Shown here: in pieces, positions 19,701 to 26,756 of the stretch
Layout of the letters: every line of letters starts with the position of its first letter
Numbering within the stretch: the first letter of the stretch is position 1
Assembly: GCF_003555545.1 (NCBI RefSeq)
Contig: NZ_CP032157.1
Span: 7,568,546 to 7,632,545 of the forward strand
From: Paraflavitalea soli
GTDB taxonomy: Bacteria; Bacteroidota; Bacteroidia; Chitinophagales; Chitinophagaceae
Length of the DNA: 64,000 nt
Direction: 5' to 3'
Notes under the pieces: model-generated
What the model was told of the DNA's origin: nothing
The model's database searches: none
What the model saw: the letters and a program-made list of their open reading frames with translations, nothing else
Program-made: the position numbers and the translations under genes

Positions 19701-20900
19701 AACTTCCAGAACATGCAGGATTATTCGCAGAAGATTACCATCAATGCGCAACTGATGCCTATCCGTGATCTTACCATCGACATTAATCTCGATAAGAGTT
19801 TTGGTAAAAACTACCGTGAACTGTATAAGGATACTACCGGTACAGGATTACACTTTAGCCGCCTGGCGCCCTATACGGCAGGTAGTTTCAGTGTAAGCTG
19901 GATTGCCTTCAAAACGCTGTTTACACCAGTGAACCCCAATGAGGTATCTGAAACATTCCAGAAGTTTGAGAGTAACCGGATCATTCTTTCCAAACGACTG
20001 GCAGAACAGAATCCCTACTGGCAGGGCCTGCCCGCTAACGAAAAGATACAGTCGGATGGCTATTATACAGGTTATAACCGCTATGCAATAGACGTATTGA
20101 TACCTTCCTTTATTGCAGCCTATACAGGAAAGGATCCCAACAGCGTAGCCCTCATTAAACAAAGCAATCCGAATATCCGTTCCAATCCATTCTCTGGTAT
20201 CATTCCTAAACCCAATTGGGGGCTTACCTATACCGGGTTGACCCGTATACCAGGCATGGAGAAAATTTTTACCAGCTTTACACTCTCACACCGGTACAAC
20301 AGCCAGTTGAGTATGAATAGTTATAACTCATCATTGTTGTACCAGGATCGGTTTGCGCTTGCTTATCCGAGCTTTATTGATTCTACTTCCGGCAATTATG
20401 TCCCTTATTTCCTGGTGCCCAATATCACGATTGGGGAACGTTTTGAACCACTGATCGATTTTGATATGCAGTTCACCAACCAGGTGACTGCCAGGTTTGG
20501 TTTCAAGAAATCAAGGCAATTGAGTTTAAGTCTTATCGACTACCAACTCAGCGAATCCCGCTCTACAGAGTTTGAGATTGGAGCCGGTTATCGTAAGCGT
20601 GGTCTGTTCTCTTTCATTAAATGGAAAGGCAAGCCAATGGACAATGATGCCAGTTTCCGCCTCGACTTTAGTATCCGCGATGATATCACCGCCAATAGCC
20701 GCCTGGATCAAACGCAGACATTGCCTACCGCAGGGCAAAAAGTAGTCTTTATCAATCCCACTATTGATTACGTGATCAGTAACCGGGTTAATATCAAACT
20801 GTACTTTGAGCAACGGCGTGTAATACCTAAAATATCCACTTCACCTCCCATCACCAATACCAAGGCAGGGGTTCAAATACGTATATCACTGGCTCAGTAA
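13701..20900 (+). CDS. sprA: Cell-surface protein SprA, T9SS outer-membrane translocon
   Basis: Giant outer-membrane beta-barrel that forms the protein-conducting pore of the type IX secretion system and is needed for gliding in motile relatives. 2399 residues, matching the roughly 2400 of Flavobacterium SprA. It begins at a TTG codon (no ATG or GTG lies upstream in frame before the ruvA stop region) followed by a signal peptide (TALCSAALLVLCCSTAMAF). Two SprA N-terminal-type segments can be seen, near residues 150-300 (GEVNIIAGYQGQNIKNP, FDMNANLSVIGNIGDKLKLP) and in the middle (LIFIDDFEGARNAIDLR, about 833-850; VEFIEFWLQDPYL). The C-terminus ends in alternating barrel strands. PorV-type partner proteins bind SprA in known systems; a PorV/PorQ-like barrel is encoded at 34843. 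Confidence 0.96.
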   Translation: MVRTFNHIRLTALCSAALLVLCCSTAMAFQAPVQAPPQRVPQDTLKYPIHDRRGDKYSNPTRSAFDLKDPVNITDSVIYDPKTKQYYIIEKIGTFYYRKPTYLTFDEFMQLQARKMEVDYFKKRSNILSSLNKKLLKPKMSVTDNLFNRIFGNGKVEIRPQGEVNIIAGYQGQNIKNPALPERARRNGGFDFDMNANLSVIGNIGDKLKLPINYNTLANFDFDNQLKLDYTGTEDEIIKRIEAGNIAFSSKGSLIPGAQQLFGIKTQLQFGKLFVTGVLANQRSQRQSLGLQGGSSNMAFEFKANDYEENRHFLLAQYFRNNYNKAMSNLPVVNSQIQIMRMEVWVTNRNGSTTETRDIVGLMDLGEPNPYNTTLGPGTEFPPNGAPANRVNGLYQRLWEDPVSRRSSSVTGKLASMGLRAVQDFEKTFARKLNPSDYYFNPQVGFLSLSQPLQPDEVLGVAFQYSYNGKIFQVGEFSQDVPPDTTAAVSGTQKVLFLKLLKATSQRTNLPLWELMMKNVYSLKSADGSYLSSIQPGDFKLNVLYEQPSLGKKRFLPEGDKTGVPLINVLNLDRLNARNDPLPDGVFDYIEGFTVISQQARIIFPFLEPFGRDLEQQAFATSSQDIKQKYVYYPLYDTIKEIAKTYANLDRYIIQGSAKGNSSSEIQLGAFNVPQGSVSVTAGGQTLRENVDYSVDYNLGTVKILNQAILNSGLPVNVQFENNGGFGIQNRNFLGLRLDYMAKTTARESLQIGATMVRLAERPFFTKTGYNEDPIRNTMYGVDFNYRTEAPRLTHWLNKLPFYNSTEMSTITAYGEAAYLKPGHPKQIGEGRSGLIFIDDFEGARNAIDLRFPLVNWGLASTPAGNGLFPEADLRDSLPYGMNRAKIAWYNIEPVLQDKRAANNPIRSNPPAGGADAEFTDPRVRPVNVTQIYPNRTPDFGQAQLVTFDMAYYPTDKGPYNFDAINVTSDGKLQNPEKRWGGIMRGIDQVDFETGNVEFIEFWLQDPYLKNPGSNGGQLYFNLGNISEDVLKDGKRFFENGISGAVTKALEDSATKWGKVPANPIQVTQAFSNDPADRPLQDAGFDGLDDEAERRKFQNYLSQLAANFGVNSAIYQKAVQDPANDNFLNYRDQAYDASKTGILGRYKQVNSPQGNSPVASSGSEFVSAFTLYPDQEEFNRDNTLNELEEYFEYKVELKRNEFLVGHNFITDSIGFTPSGGMHETWYLFRIPVAGYQNKVGNIPDFKSIRFIRMYLTGFTDSVVLRFAKLELVRNQWRRFNYELDTTGQYVTIPPTSSTSFKQLAVNIEENSSRKPIPYRTPPGVVRQQQLSNNNVNILLNEQSLSLQVCGLPIKETRGVFKTMNLDLRQYGRLQMYIHAESVNSSSDIKDGELYGVIRLGNDLINNFYEVRIPLKMTPWNTNSDDLIWPSQNELDLELEKLIKLKVVRNNTGSNITYFKQTEADGKEYAILGNPNLGEVRVMFAGVENRHRELACTEVWINELRLSELNEKGAWAALGRIDFKLADLGTLYLSGSARSTGFGTLEQRINERSRDDFSQFDVATQLELGKLLPQKAGISIPFYASYSKTVSTPQYDPYDLDIKLKDKIKAAPGNQKDSIRNDAVDIKTIKSVNFTNVKKNNTSGKKQQIWSIENIDVSYSYYKEEQHNPLIENNELTRHRAGLGYNYSSTPKYWEPAKRLFKSKSPWLAIIKDFNINPMPSLLGLRFDVNRQFGAYRPRNVGEPKGSLPETYDKFFTFDRVYNLRWDLTRSFNVDFTATNKAWIDEDSGRLDKAERKRMWDNLWKGGRTISYTQTANFSYTLPTGKIPLLDWTTIRANYVASFNWIGASLIARNLGNTISNTQQKGLNAELDFTRLYSKSRLLRAFDEEGAPAPAPVDPNANKQDTTGKKKRVKRDRSQPLQLSNGVKFAGRFLTMLKRMNLQYAENASATIFGYTDSTKVIGMNFKSMAPGLGFVFGRQPDTTFINTMAKKGWLTSDSLFNFQNMQDYSQKITINAQLMPIRDLTIDINLDKSFGKNYRELYKDTTGTGLHFSRLAPYTAGSFSVSWIAFKTLFTPVNPNEVSETFQKFESNRIILSKRLAEQNPYWQGLPANEKIQSDGYYTGYNRYAIDVLIPSFIAAYTGKDPNSVALIKQSNPNIRSNPFSGIIPKPNWGLTYTGLTRIPGMEKIFTSFTLSHRYNSQLSMNSYNSSLLYQDRFALAYPSFIDSTSGNYVPYFLVPNITIGERFEPLIDFDMQFTNQVTARFGFKKSRQLSLSLIDYQLSESRSTEFEIGAGYRKRGLFSFIKWKGKPMDNDASFRLDFSIRDDITANSRLDQTQTLPTAGQKVVFINPTIDYVISNRVNIKLYFEQRRVIPKISTSPPITNTKAGVQIRISLAQ

Positions 20901-21026
20901 GCGTTTTCATACCCCCAACTTGTACGTTCAATTCCCCAAGTATGAGAATTGCATAAGAGTTTTTGATCCGCTGGGCTGGGGTGGATCAAGACAGTTTAAT
21001 ACGTATTCATCACAAAAAAATCATGT

Positions 21027-21614
21027 ATGAAAAAGTTAATCGTTGCTGCTTTCTTATTGGTAAGCGCTACGGGCTTTGCACAAACCTTTCAATTGGGGAT
21101 AAAAGGTGGCGTTAATATCAGCAACTTTACCGGGGGAGATTTTAAGAATCTCGATAAGAAAGCTTTGGTAGGGTTTCATGGTGGCGGTTTTGTTACCTTC
21201 TGGCTGGGTGATCACCTGGGCTTGCAACCAGAAGTATTGTTCTCTTCCCAAGGGGCTAAACTGGACAATGCAGGTACAAAAGAAAACTTAAAGGTCTCTT
21301 ACATCAATGTACCTGTTATGTTGAAGTATCGCTTTACCGGTGGATTTTATCTGGAAGCAGGTCCGCAGATCGGATTTAAAGTAGACGAAAATACCGATAA
21401 CCAGCAGATAGGTACATTTGCTAAGAGTACCGATCTCTCCATTGCTGGTGGATTGGGTTTTCATAGCGATATGGGATTGGGTATCGGAGCCCGTTATACG
21501 GCTGGCCTTTCGAAAGTAGGCGATTTTGATGCGGGGAATATTGATCCCGATTTCAAGAATGGGGTGATACAGATCAGTCTGTTTTATACCTTATTCAACA
21601 ACAATAAGAAATAA
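21027..21614 (+). CDS. Outer-membrane beta-barrel protein (PorT-family-like domain)
   Basis: 195 residues with a clear signal peptide (MKKLIVAAFLLVSATGFAQ). The mature part, TFQLGIKGGVNISNFTG..., is the common Bacteroidota outer-membrane barrel domain often labelled PorT-like: alternating strands such as LGLQPEVLFSSQG, YINVPVMLKYRF, FYLEAGPQIGF and a C-terminal ISLFYTLF. The label PorT-like refers to the fold family; many paralogues exist and there is no proof that this one is the T9SS component PorT. It lies 126 bases after sprA and is followed by a strong terminator, so it is likely its own unit or the end of the ruvA-sprA unit. Confidence 0.82.
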   Translation: MKKLIVAAFLLVSATGFAQTFQLGIKGGVNISNFTGGDFKNLDKKALVGFHGGGFVTFWLGDHLGLQPEVLFSSQGAKLDNAGTKENLKVSYINVPVMLKYRFTGGFYLEAGPQIGFKVDENTDNQQIGTFAKSTDLSIAGGLGFHSDMGLGIGARYTAGLSKVGDFDAGNIDPDFKNGVIQISLFYTLFNNNKK

Positions 21615-21619
21615 TTGTA

Positions 21620-21655
21620 AACAGCAAGGCCGCCTTCGAAGGCGGCCTTGCTGTT
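21620..21655. terminator. Perfect 36-base palindrome, terminator of the OM barrel gene
   Basis: AACAGCAAGGCCGCCTTC (21620-21637) is followed at once by its exact reverse complement (21638-21655). It begins five bases after the TAA of the barrel gene. No long T-run follows, and the secreted-protein gene on the other strand ends 51 bases away, so it can serve both directions. Confidence 0.75.
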
Positions 21656-21706
21656 AGATAAGTAGATATATTCAATAAGCTTTGCTTAATTGTTGTGATT
21701 GGTTTA

Positions 21707-22219
21707 TTACCTGGTGCTTCGTCCCTGTTGTTGATCACCGGGGCCGCTTTTCTTCAGTAACATGACATAGCCGCACAGTTTCTTTTTCTTCTTATTGATC
21801 TGCACCGGCTTGATCATATGGTATTCTGTAAACTGGGGAACATACGTGTAACTAACGATGTTCCCATCTATATCTCCCCATTGATTCCTTTTGTAAACCA
21901 CCTGCTTCTCATTCCAATCGTACATACGTACTTCATAGAGCCTGGAAGTAGGGTCGCCAATGAATATGAACTGGTAGCCCGTACCCTGGTTCATGGGCAT
22001 TACAATGGGCATTTCATATTCGCTTTCCATAACCATGGAGGCTTCGCGCAAAACAGTATAGCCCTGGCCAGTATACAATTGCTTCAGACTGTCTACAATG
22101 TGCTGATAAGGATTGCCTCCCTCACAGCTTTGCTGCTTAATGACATCTTGCGCCAATAAAGAATGGGTGGAAAAAAGGAGTAAGACGGGCAGTATGGTCT
22201 TACATAGGGTCTTAACCAT
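21707..22219 (-). CDS. Predicted secreted protein of unknown function
   Basis: Starts best at 22219 (MVKTLCKTILPVLLLFSTHSLLAQ), which gives a complete signal peptide; the frame upstream to 22264 is not protein-like. 170 residues in all. The mature part starts DVIKQQSCEGG, has a predicted helix (PYQHIVDSLKQLYTGQGYTVL) and a region of short strands (GYQFIFIGDPTSRLYEVRMYDWNEKQVVY), and ends with a lysine run (INKKKKKLCGYVML). No family is recognised. It is probably periplasmic. Transcribed alone on the minus strand between the OM barrel gene and the SDR gene. Confidence 0.6.
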   Translation of the reverse strand: MVKTLCKTILPVLLLFSTHSLLAQDVIKQQSCEGGNPYQHIVDSLKQLYTGQGYTVLREASMVMESEYEMPIVMPMNQGTGYQFIFIGDPTSRLYEVRMYDWNEKQVVYKRNQWGDIDGNIVSYTYVPQFTEYHMIKPVQINKKKKKLCGYVMLLKKSGPGDQQQGRSTR

Positions 22220-22343
22220 AAAAGGACGGTTTTTATTAGGGATGTGGATTACGATTCCTATCAAAAATACTCAAATCATCCAGAAATCACAATCCCTCCC
22301 AAGATTTTCCTGGGTGCTACTAATTTGCTTGTAAATCAATCAG

Positions 22344-23105
22344 TTATTGCTCTTTATACAGGTACATGGAGTTAGCCTGCGCTGTACAGGTCAATACCAG
22401 GTCATTGATACAGACATGTGGCGGAAGGGTGGCAGTATAATATACCACATCGGCCACATCGCCGGCAGTTAATGGCTCATATCCCTCATATACCTTGCGT
22501 GCCTGTTCTTCATCACCCTTGAAGCGTACCGTGGAAAATTCCGTGTCTGCGGCGCCCGGGTGAACAGCTGTTACCTTGATCTTGTGGCGCAGCAAGTCGA
22601 TACGCATCGCCTGGGAAATTGCATTCACTGCATGTTTCGTAGCGCAATAAGTGTTCCCTTTTTCATAAACCTCCTTTCCTGCTGTAGAACCGATATTGAT
22701 AATATGCCCTTTGCGGCGTTCTATCATGTTGGGAATCAAAGCTTTCGTTACATATAGCAATCCTTTGAGATTGGTATCGATCATATTCTCCCAATCATCT
22801 ATAGAAGCTTCGTCGAAATAATCCCTGCCCAATGCCAGCCCTGCATTGTTGATCAACACATCAACAGCCTTCCAGGCAGCCGGCAATTGCTCTATAGCCT
22901 CAAAAGCAGCTTTCCTGCTGCGTACATCAAAGCAGAGCGCAATGACCTCAATACCATAAGTACTGGTTAACGTATTCTTTACTTCCTGGAGCCGGTCTGC
23001 CCGGCGGCCGGTTATGATGAGGTTGTACCGGTTGGTAGCAAATTTAATGGCGAGCGCTTTTCCAAAACCTGAGGTAGCGCCGGTGATCAGTGCTATAGAA
23101 GACAT
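22344..23105 (-). CDS. Short-chain dehydrogenase/reductase (YdfG-like)
   Basis: NAD(P)-dependent oxidoreductase of the classical SDR type, 253 residues. Cofactor motif TGATSGFGKALA (8-19), a basic pair ITGRRADR after the second strand that favours NADPH, NNAG (86-89), and the catalytic S140, Y153 and K157 (NTYCATKHAV) are all present. The overall form (FEAIEQLP, VDVLINNAGLALG, HPGAADTEFS) resembles E. coli YdfG, which oxidises 3-hydroxy acids and reduces malonic semialdehyde. The substrate here is unknown. It could act as a pteridine reductase in a cell with PTPS, but nothing in the sequence shows that. Confidence 0.88.
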   Translation of the reverse strand: MSSIALITGATSGFGKALAIKFATNRYNLIITGRRADRLQEVKNTLTSTYGIEVIALCFDVRSRKAAFEAIEQLPAAWKAVDVLINNAGLALGRDYFDEASIDDWENMIDTNLKGLLYVTKALIPNMIERRKGHIINIGSTAGKEVYEKGNTYCATKHAVNAISQAMRIDLLRHKIKVTAVHPGAADTEFSTVRFKGDEEQARKVYEGYEPLTAGDVADVVYYTATLPPHVCINDLVLTCTAQANSMYLYKEQ

Positions 23106-23137
23106 GGGCTTGTTTTTAAGGCTGCAAGCTAATACAA

Positions 23138-23229
23138 AGTCAGGAAGACGGGAAAGTCGGGAAGTCCGGAAGAGGCTTACTTTTCAACATCAATGTTTAC
23201 CGGCTTTCGGACTTCCGGTCTTTCGGACT
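23138..23229. repeat. Imperfect long inverted repeat of GTCCGGAAG-type units
   Basis: Left arm about 23138-23173 (AGTCAGGAAGACGGGAAAGTCGGG... onward), right arm 23200-23229 (CCGGCTTTCGGACTTCCG... onward). The reverse complement of the right arm matches the left with a few changes and one gap. Each arm is itself a tandem of AGTC(C/G)GGAAG-like units. It overlaps the last bases of the type B cargo gene on the minus strand and could act as its terminator. Confidence 0.6.
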
Positions 23230-25897
23230 ATCTAAGCAGCATTGCTATACCTTTTTTGATCACCGTCTTACCGGTATAATCCTTCCCCTTTACTTCCCAT
23301 ACATACATGCCGGAATCCTGCGGTTTGCCGCCCAGCCTGCCATCCCATCCCATTCCATGTTGAGAGGTTTGAAATACCATTTGGCCCCAGCGGTTGAATA
23401 CCCTGAAATATTCCATCTGCGTAATACCTACCGGTATCGGGCGCAGCCTGTTATTCTGCGAACCATCGGGGCGGAAAGCATTGGGCACAAATATTTGTGG
23501 GTTGGTTCGGAATACCTTGATGTTGATAGTGTCCAGATCATAGCAGCCTTCGGGTGTATAGGCCTTTAACTGGTAGGTGAAGCTATTACTTAAATTGGCA
23601 ATAGGATCTTTGATATCATTCCTGTTAAGATAGGTAGGCGGTGTCCACTCATAGAGATTGGCGCCCGTGCCATTCAGTTGTAGCGGTTCTCCAATAACTA
23701 CAGCAGTATCATTACCGGCAAAGGCGAATAATTGCTTGAGTACATTGACCAACACGGTATCTTTCTTTGGCTTGGGGCAGCCCAGGTTATCCCATACCGT
23801 CAATACATAGTTTGTGGGTATCCGCGGGAAGGCACGTGGATTGAGTATATTGGGATTACTTAAGGTATTGATGGGAGCCCACTCAAACCTGTTACCAATA
23901 ATAGAAGCATGGAGACTGGCTGTATCACCATAACAGATGGTGGTATCTCCGCCTGCCCTGGAGGTAGGATAAGGCACTGTTCTTACCTGCACATCATCCC
24001 TCGATGAACATTTACCGATCTCTGCTACCACCGAATACGTAGTGAACTGGTCGGTAGGTGATACCAGTGGATTTTTGGCAGTAATATCACTGATCGGGCT
24101 GGGTGATGGATTGGTGCTCCAGGTAAATTTAAGCCCATCCCCCGCTGGTCTTAACTGGATAGTATCAGTGAGGCAAATGGTGATGGGCCCGCCCAGCTCA
24201 AGCGTAACAACCGGCACCACGCGTACCTGTACCGTGTCTTCACTTATACAGCCGTTCTCGTCCAGCTGCACATGATAAGTGGTAGTGGTCTTGGGAAATA
24301 CCAAAGGATCGGGTGTATTGGTACGTAATATTTGCACCAGCGGCGTCCAGCTGAATATACCATTCCCTGCTGCATGCAGCTGCAGCGTATCCTGCACCAG
24401 CGCATTACTGCAAATAAGCGTATCCTTAAAGGCCAGGGTGATCGGAGGTTTATCGCGTATATCTGCATTCAGCGTAATGGTGTCTATACACCCCTTGTTG
24501 CTTTCCACGATCAATTCTACCGGCTTTTGTCCTATCGTGCTGTATTGCCAGGAAGGTGATTTCACATGTGATGTATCGTCCTGGGTGGTTTCATCACCAA
24601 AATTCCATCGCCATTTGCTGGCAAAGCCATACCGTGAGGTGGTCAGGTCGTTGAACTGAATGGGCTTTAACAGGCAGGTACCTGTAATGCTGAAATTGGG
24701 AAAAAAGCCCGGGTATACTTTTGCGAGCGTAGTAGTAGAGTCTACACACTGACCGGCCAATATTACCTTCAGCTTGATGGTATAGGTGCCGGTATCAGCA
24801 AACAAGTGCTGCACCCTTCCTTCCACATCGGATGTAGTATCTGCTTTTGTATTGTCTCCGTATTGCCATATATACACCGAATTGGCAGGATTTACCTGTT
24901 CATTCCTGAAGGTCACCAGGAAGTCATCGCAATACGAATAATCAGGCTTCAGCAATGCTTTGAGGGGTATACAATCCGCCACGCGGATATGGATATCTTT
25001 CCGGTGTATATTGATCAGGATATTGTCCCGGTATTCATAAGCGCAGGCCGTTACTACATATTGCCCTTCCACACTGGGTGCTGTACCCGACAGTAACCCG
25101 GTGGCGCTATTGATCGATACATTGAAACCCAATGGAGCCGATCCACTATAAGGCGACCGGTAGGGAATGGAGCTATAGGGTGGGGGGGCGGAAGGATCAG
25201 GCTGGGCGCAGGTTAAACAACTGGCGCCGCCGGTACTTCCCGGACCGCCGCCATTGTAGGCATTGCAGAGCCGGTAAACAATTGAATCTCCATCCGGGTC
25301 GTTGGCCGAGAAATCGAAGGTAAAGGCCGATCCAAAACAAATGGCCACAGCATCATTAGGGTTAAAAAGCGGACTGGAATTCTTGTAGGCAGCGCGGGTT
25401 ACGCCGGCAATAGTACCTGGAATATCGCATTTATAGGTAGCTCCGTAGTCATTACTACGGGCCGGCATATTCTTAATATCCTGTATGCGGCAACACCGCT
25501 GAAAGGCGATGGTATATCCCGCAGCTGAAACGGGCAGATCGATCGTTGTTTCAAAATACCGCAATAGGTAGCAAACGTCCTGGGGTGGATTGCTGATGCA
25601 GGGGTTGGAATTGGGGTCATATACTATCCGTTCCGACCTTGACAGGTTCACTTTAAAGTTCATGAACATCGAGTTATCAGCCCGGCTGAACACCGTAAAC
25701 GGCTGTACGGTCTCCAGTTGCCCTCCCTGGGCATTACAATCCACATACAATTTTAAGGTAACAATGTACCGGGACATGGTAGCCGTAGAATTGAGGCTGT
25801 CGTACCGGTAATACATTTCTCCCCCCCTTACGTGTGCAGCAAGCAATGGCTGGATAAGGCAGGATAGAAATAGAAATATTAAAAAGAATTTCTTCAT
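23228..25897 (-). CDS. Large surface/secreted protein with PKD-like domains and T9SS type B C-terminal domain
   Basis: 889 residues with signal peptide (MKKFFLIFLFLSCLIQPLLAA). The N-terminal half has many cysteines (for example NPCISNPPQDVCYLL, FQRCCRIQ, GGASCLTCAQ). PKD-like beta domains follow at about 315-480 (YIWQYGDN, GTYTIKLKV, WRWNFGDETTQDD), then repeated Ig-like units with an 'ICxxDTxxLxxxGxxxxxW' pattern (about 485-770). The last ~90 residues (PQIFVPNAFRPDG..., FRVFNRWGQMVFQT, GWDGRLGGKPQDSGMYVW, ending AMLLR) form a gliding-motility-associated C-terminal domain, the type B T9SS signal. Probably exported through SprA and attached to or released from the surface. Ligand unknown. Confidence 0.88.
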   Translation of the reverse strand: MKKFFLIFLFLSCLIQPLLAAHVRGGEMYYRYDSLNSTATMSRYIVTLKLYVDCNAQGGQLETVQPFTVFSRADNSMFMNFKVNLSRSERIVYDPNSNPCISNPPQDVCYLLRYFETTIDLPVSAAGYTIAFQRCCRIQDIKNMPARSNDYGATYKCDIPGTIAGVTRAAYKNSSPLFNPNDAVAICFGSAFTFDFSANDPDGDSIVYRLCNAYNGGGPGSTGGASCLTCAQPDPSAPPPYSSIPYRSPYSGSAPLGFNVSINSATGLLSGTAPSVEGQYVVTACAYEYRDNILINIHRKDIHIRVADCIPLKALLKPDYSYCDDFLVTFRNEQVNPANSVYIWQYGDNTKADTTSDVEGRVQHLFADTGTYTIKLKVILAGQCVDSTTTLAKVYPGFFPNFSITGTCLLKPIQFNDLTTSRYGFASKWRWNFGDETTQDDTSHVKSPSWQYSTIGQKPVELIVESNKGCIDTITLNADIRDKPPITLAFKDTLICSNALVQDTLQLHAAGNGIFSWTPLVQILRTNTPDPLVFPKTTTTYHVQLDENGCISEDTVQVRVVPVVTLELGGPITICLTDTIQLRPAGDGLKFTWSTNPSPSPISDITAKNPLVSPTDQFTTYSVVAEIGKCSSRDDVQVRTVPYPTSRAGGDTTICYGDTASLHASIIGNRFEWAPINTLSNPNILNPRAFPRIPTNYVLTVWDNLGCPKPKKDTVLVNVLKQLFAFAGNDTAVVIGEPLQLNGTGANLYEWTPPTYLNRNDIKDPIANLSNSFTYQLKAYTPEGCYDLDTINIKVFRTNPQIFVPNAFRPDGSQNNRLRPIPVGITQMEYFRVFNRWGQMVFQTSQHGMGWDGRLGGKPQDSGMYVWEVKGKDYTGKTVIKKGIAMLLR

Positions 25898-25935
25898 GTA
25901 ATAGCCTGCTCCCTACAGCAGTTTAGTGAACAAAT

Positions 25936-26742
25936 TCATAGCCCTGCCAGAAAATCGAGCAGGAACTTGTTACTTGCCTCCTGCTCTTCCAGCATACCCA
26001 TATGGCCGGAATGTTGGAGCAGATTGATATATGACAACGAAGGCAGGTAACTCTGTTGCATCACATGATCCACTGGTATCGCTGTATCATATTCACCTGC
26101 AATGAACAATACAGGCCAGGTAGATTTTTCCAATACGTTTGTCCGGTCCGGACGGGCCATCATCGACCTGTAATATTGTACGAGCGATTCAGTAGAAAAG
26201 TTGGAATACCGGTCAATAATTTCCCCTACCACCTCCGGCTTTTCCTGTTTAAAAGCAGCAGAGAACATATTGGGAGTGGTTTGCTGAATAAACAGGGCCG
26301 CCCCGTGCTGCAGCATGAATTCTATGCCCTTTTGCCGGGTGGCCTTCTTTTCTTCACTGTCGGCATAGGCTGTAGAGTGGAACAGGCCAATGCCTGCCAG
26401 TTGTTCGGGGTATTTTTCGGCAAAAGCCAGGGTTACATATCCTCCCATACTGTGGCCGATCATTACAAAAGACTCACCAGCCTGTACTTCATCGTCCAGG
26501 ATCTGCTTTACCGAGGCTGCCAGCCCTTCCATGCTCATATCCTCACTGCTGCCCGACCGGCCGCTTCCCGGCAGATCGGGTATGATCAACCGGTAATGTT
26601 CCTGGAGCACACCTGTCTGGTGCTGCCAGATGGTGCTATCTTCTGCAAAGCCGTGCAACAAAACCACGGGTTTGCCGGCTCCCGTTACCTGGTAAAAGAG
26701 TGGCCGGCCATCAATATCTATGAACTTCTCGGTTGCTGCCAT
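25936..26742 (-). CDS. Alpha/beta-hydrolase fold protein
   Basis: 268 residues, cytoplasmic (no signal peptide). The oxyanion HG motif is in VVLLHGFAEDSTIW (about 27-40), the nucleophile S98 in MIGHSMGGY, D219 in FIAGEYDTAIP and H247 in QHSGHMGM, a complete triad. Related proteins include esterases, haloperoxidase-like and menaquinone-pathway hydrolases; the substrate cannot be inferred. It lies 14 bases from the DUF4105 gene and 38 bases from the type B cargo gene, so the three minus-strand genes may share a transcript. Confidence 0.87.
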   Translation of the reverse strand: MAATEKFIDIDGRPLFYQVTGAGKPVVLLHGFAEDSTIWQHQTGVLQEHYRLIIPDLPGSGRSGSSEDMSMEGLAASVKQILDDEVQAGESFVMIGHSMGGYVTLAFAEKYPEQLAGIGLFHSTAYADSEEKKATRQKGIEFMLQHGAALFIQQTTPNMFSAAFKQEKPEVVGEIIDRYSNFSTESLVQYYRSMMARPDRTNVLEKSTWPVLFIAGEYDTAIPVDHVMQQSYLPSLSYINLLQHSGHMGMLEEQEASNKFLLDFLAGL

Positions 26743-26756
26743 GGGAAATGTTTTTT

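Noticed and set aside
22344-23105. SDR gene as sepiapterin reductase completing tetrahydrobiopterin synthesis with folE and PTPS
   Set aside because: The fold is shared by hundreds of enzymes, the gene is 14 kb from folE, and its motifs are closer to YdfG; no residue evidence for a pterin substrate.
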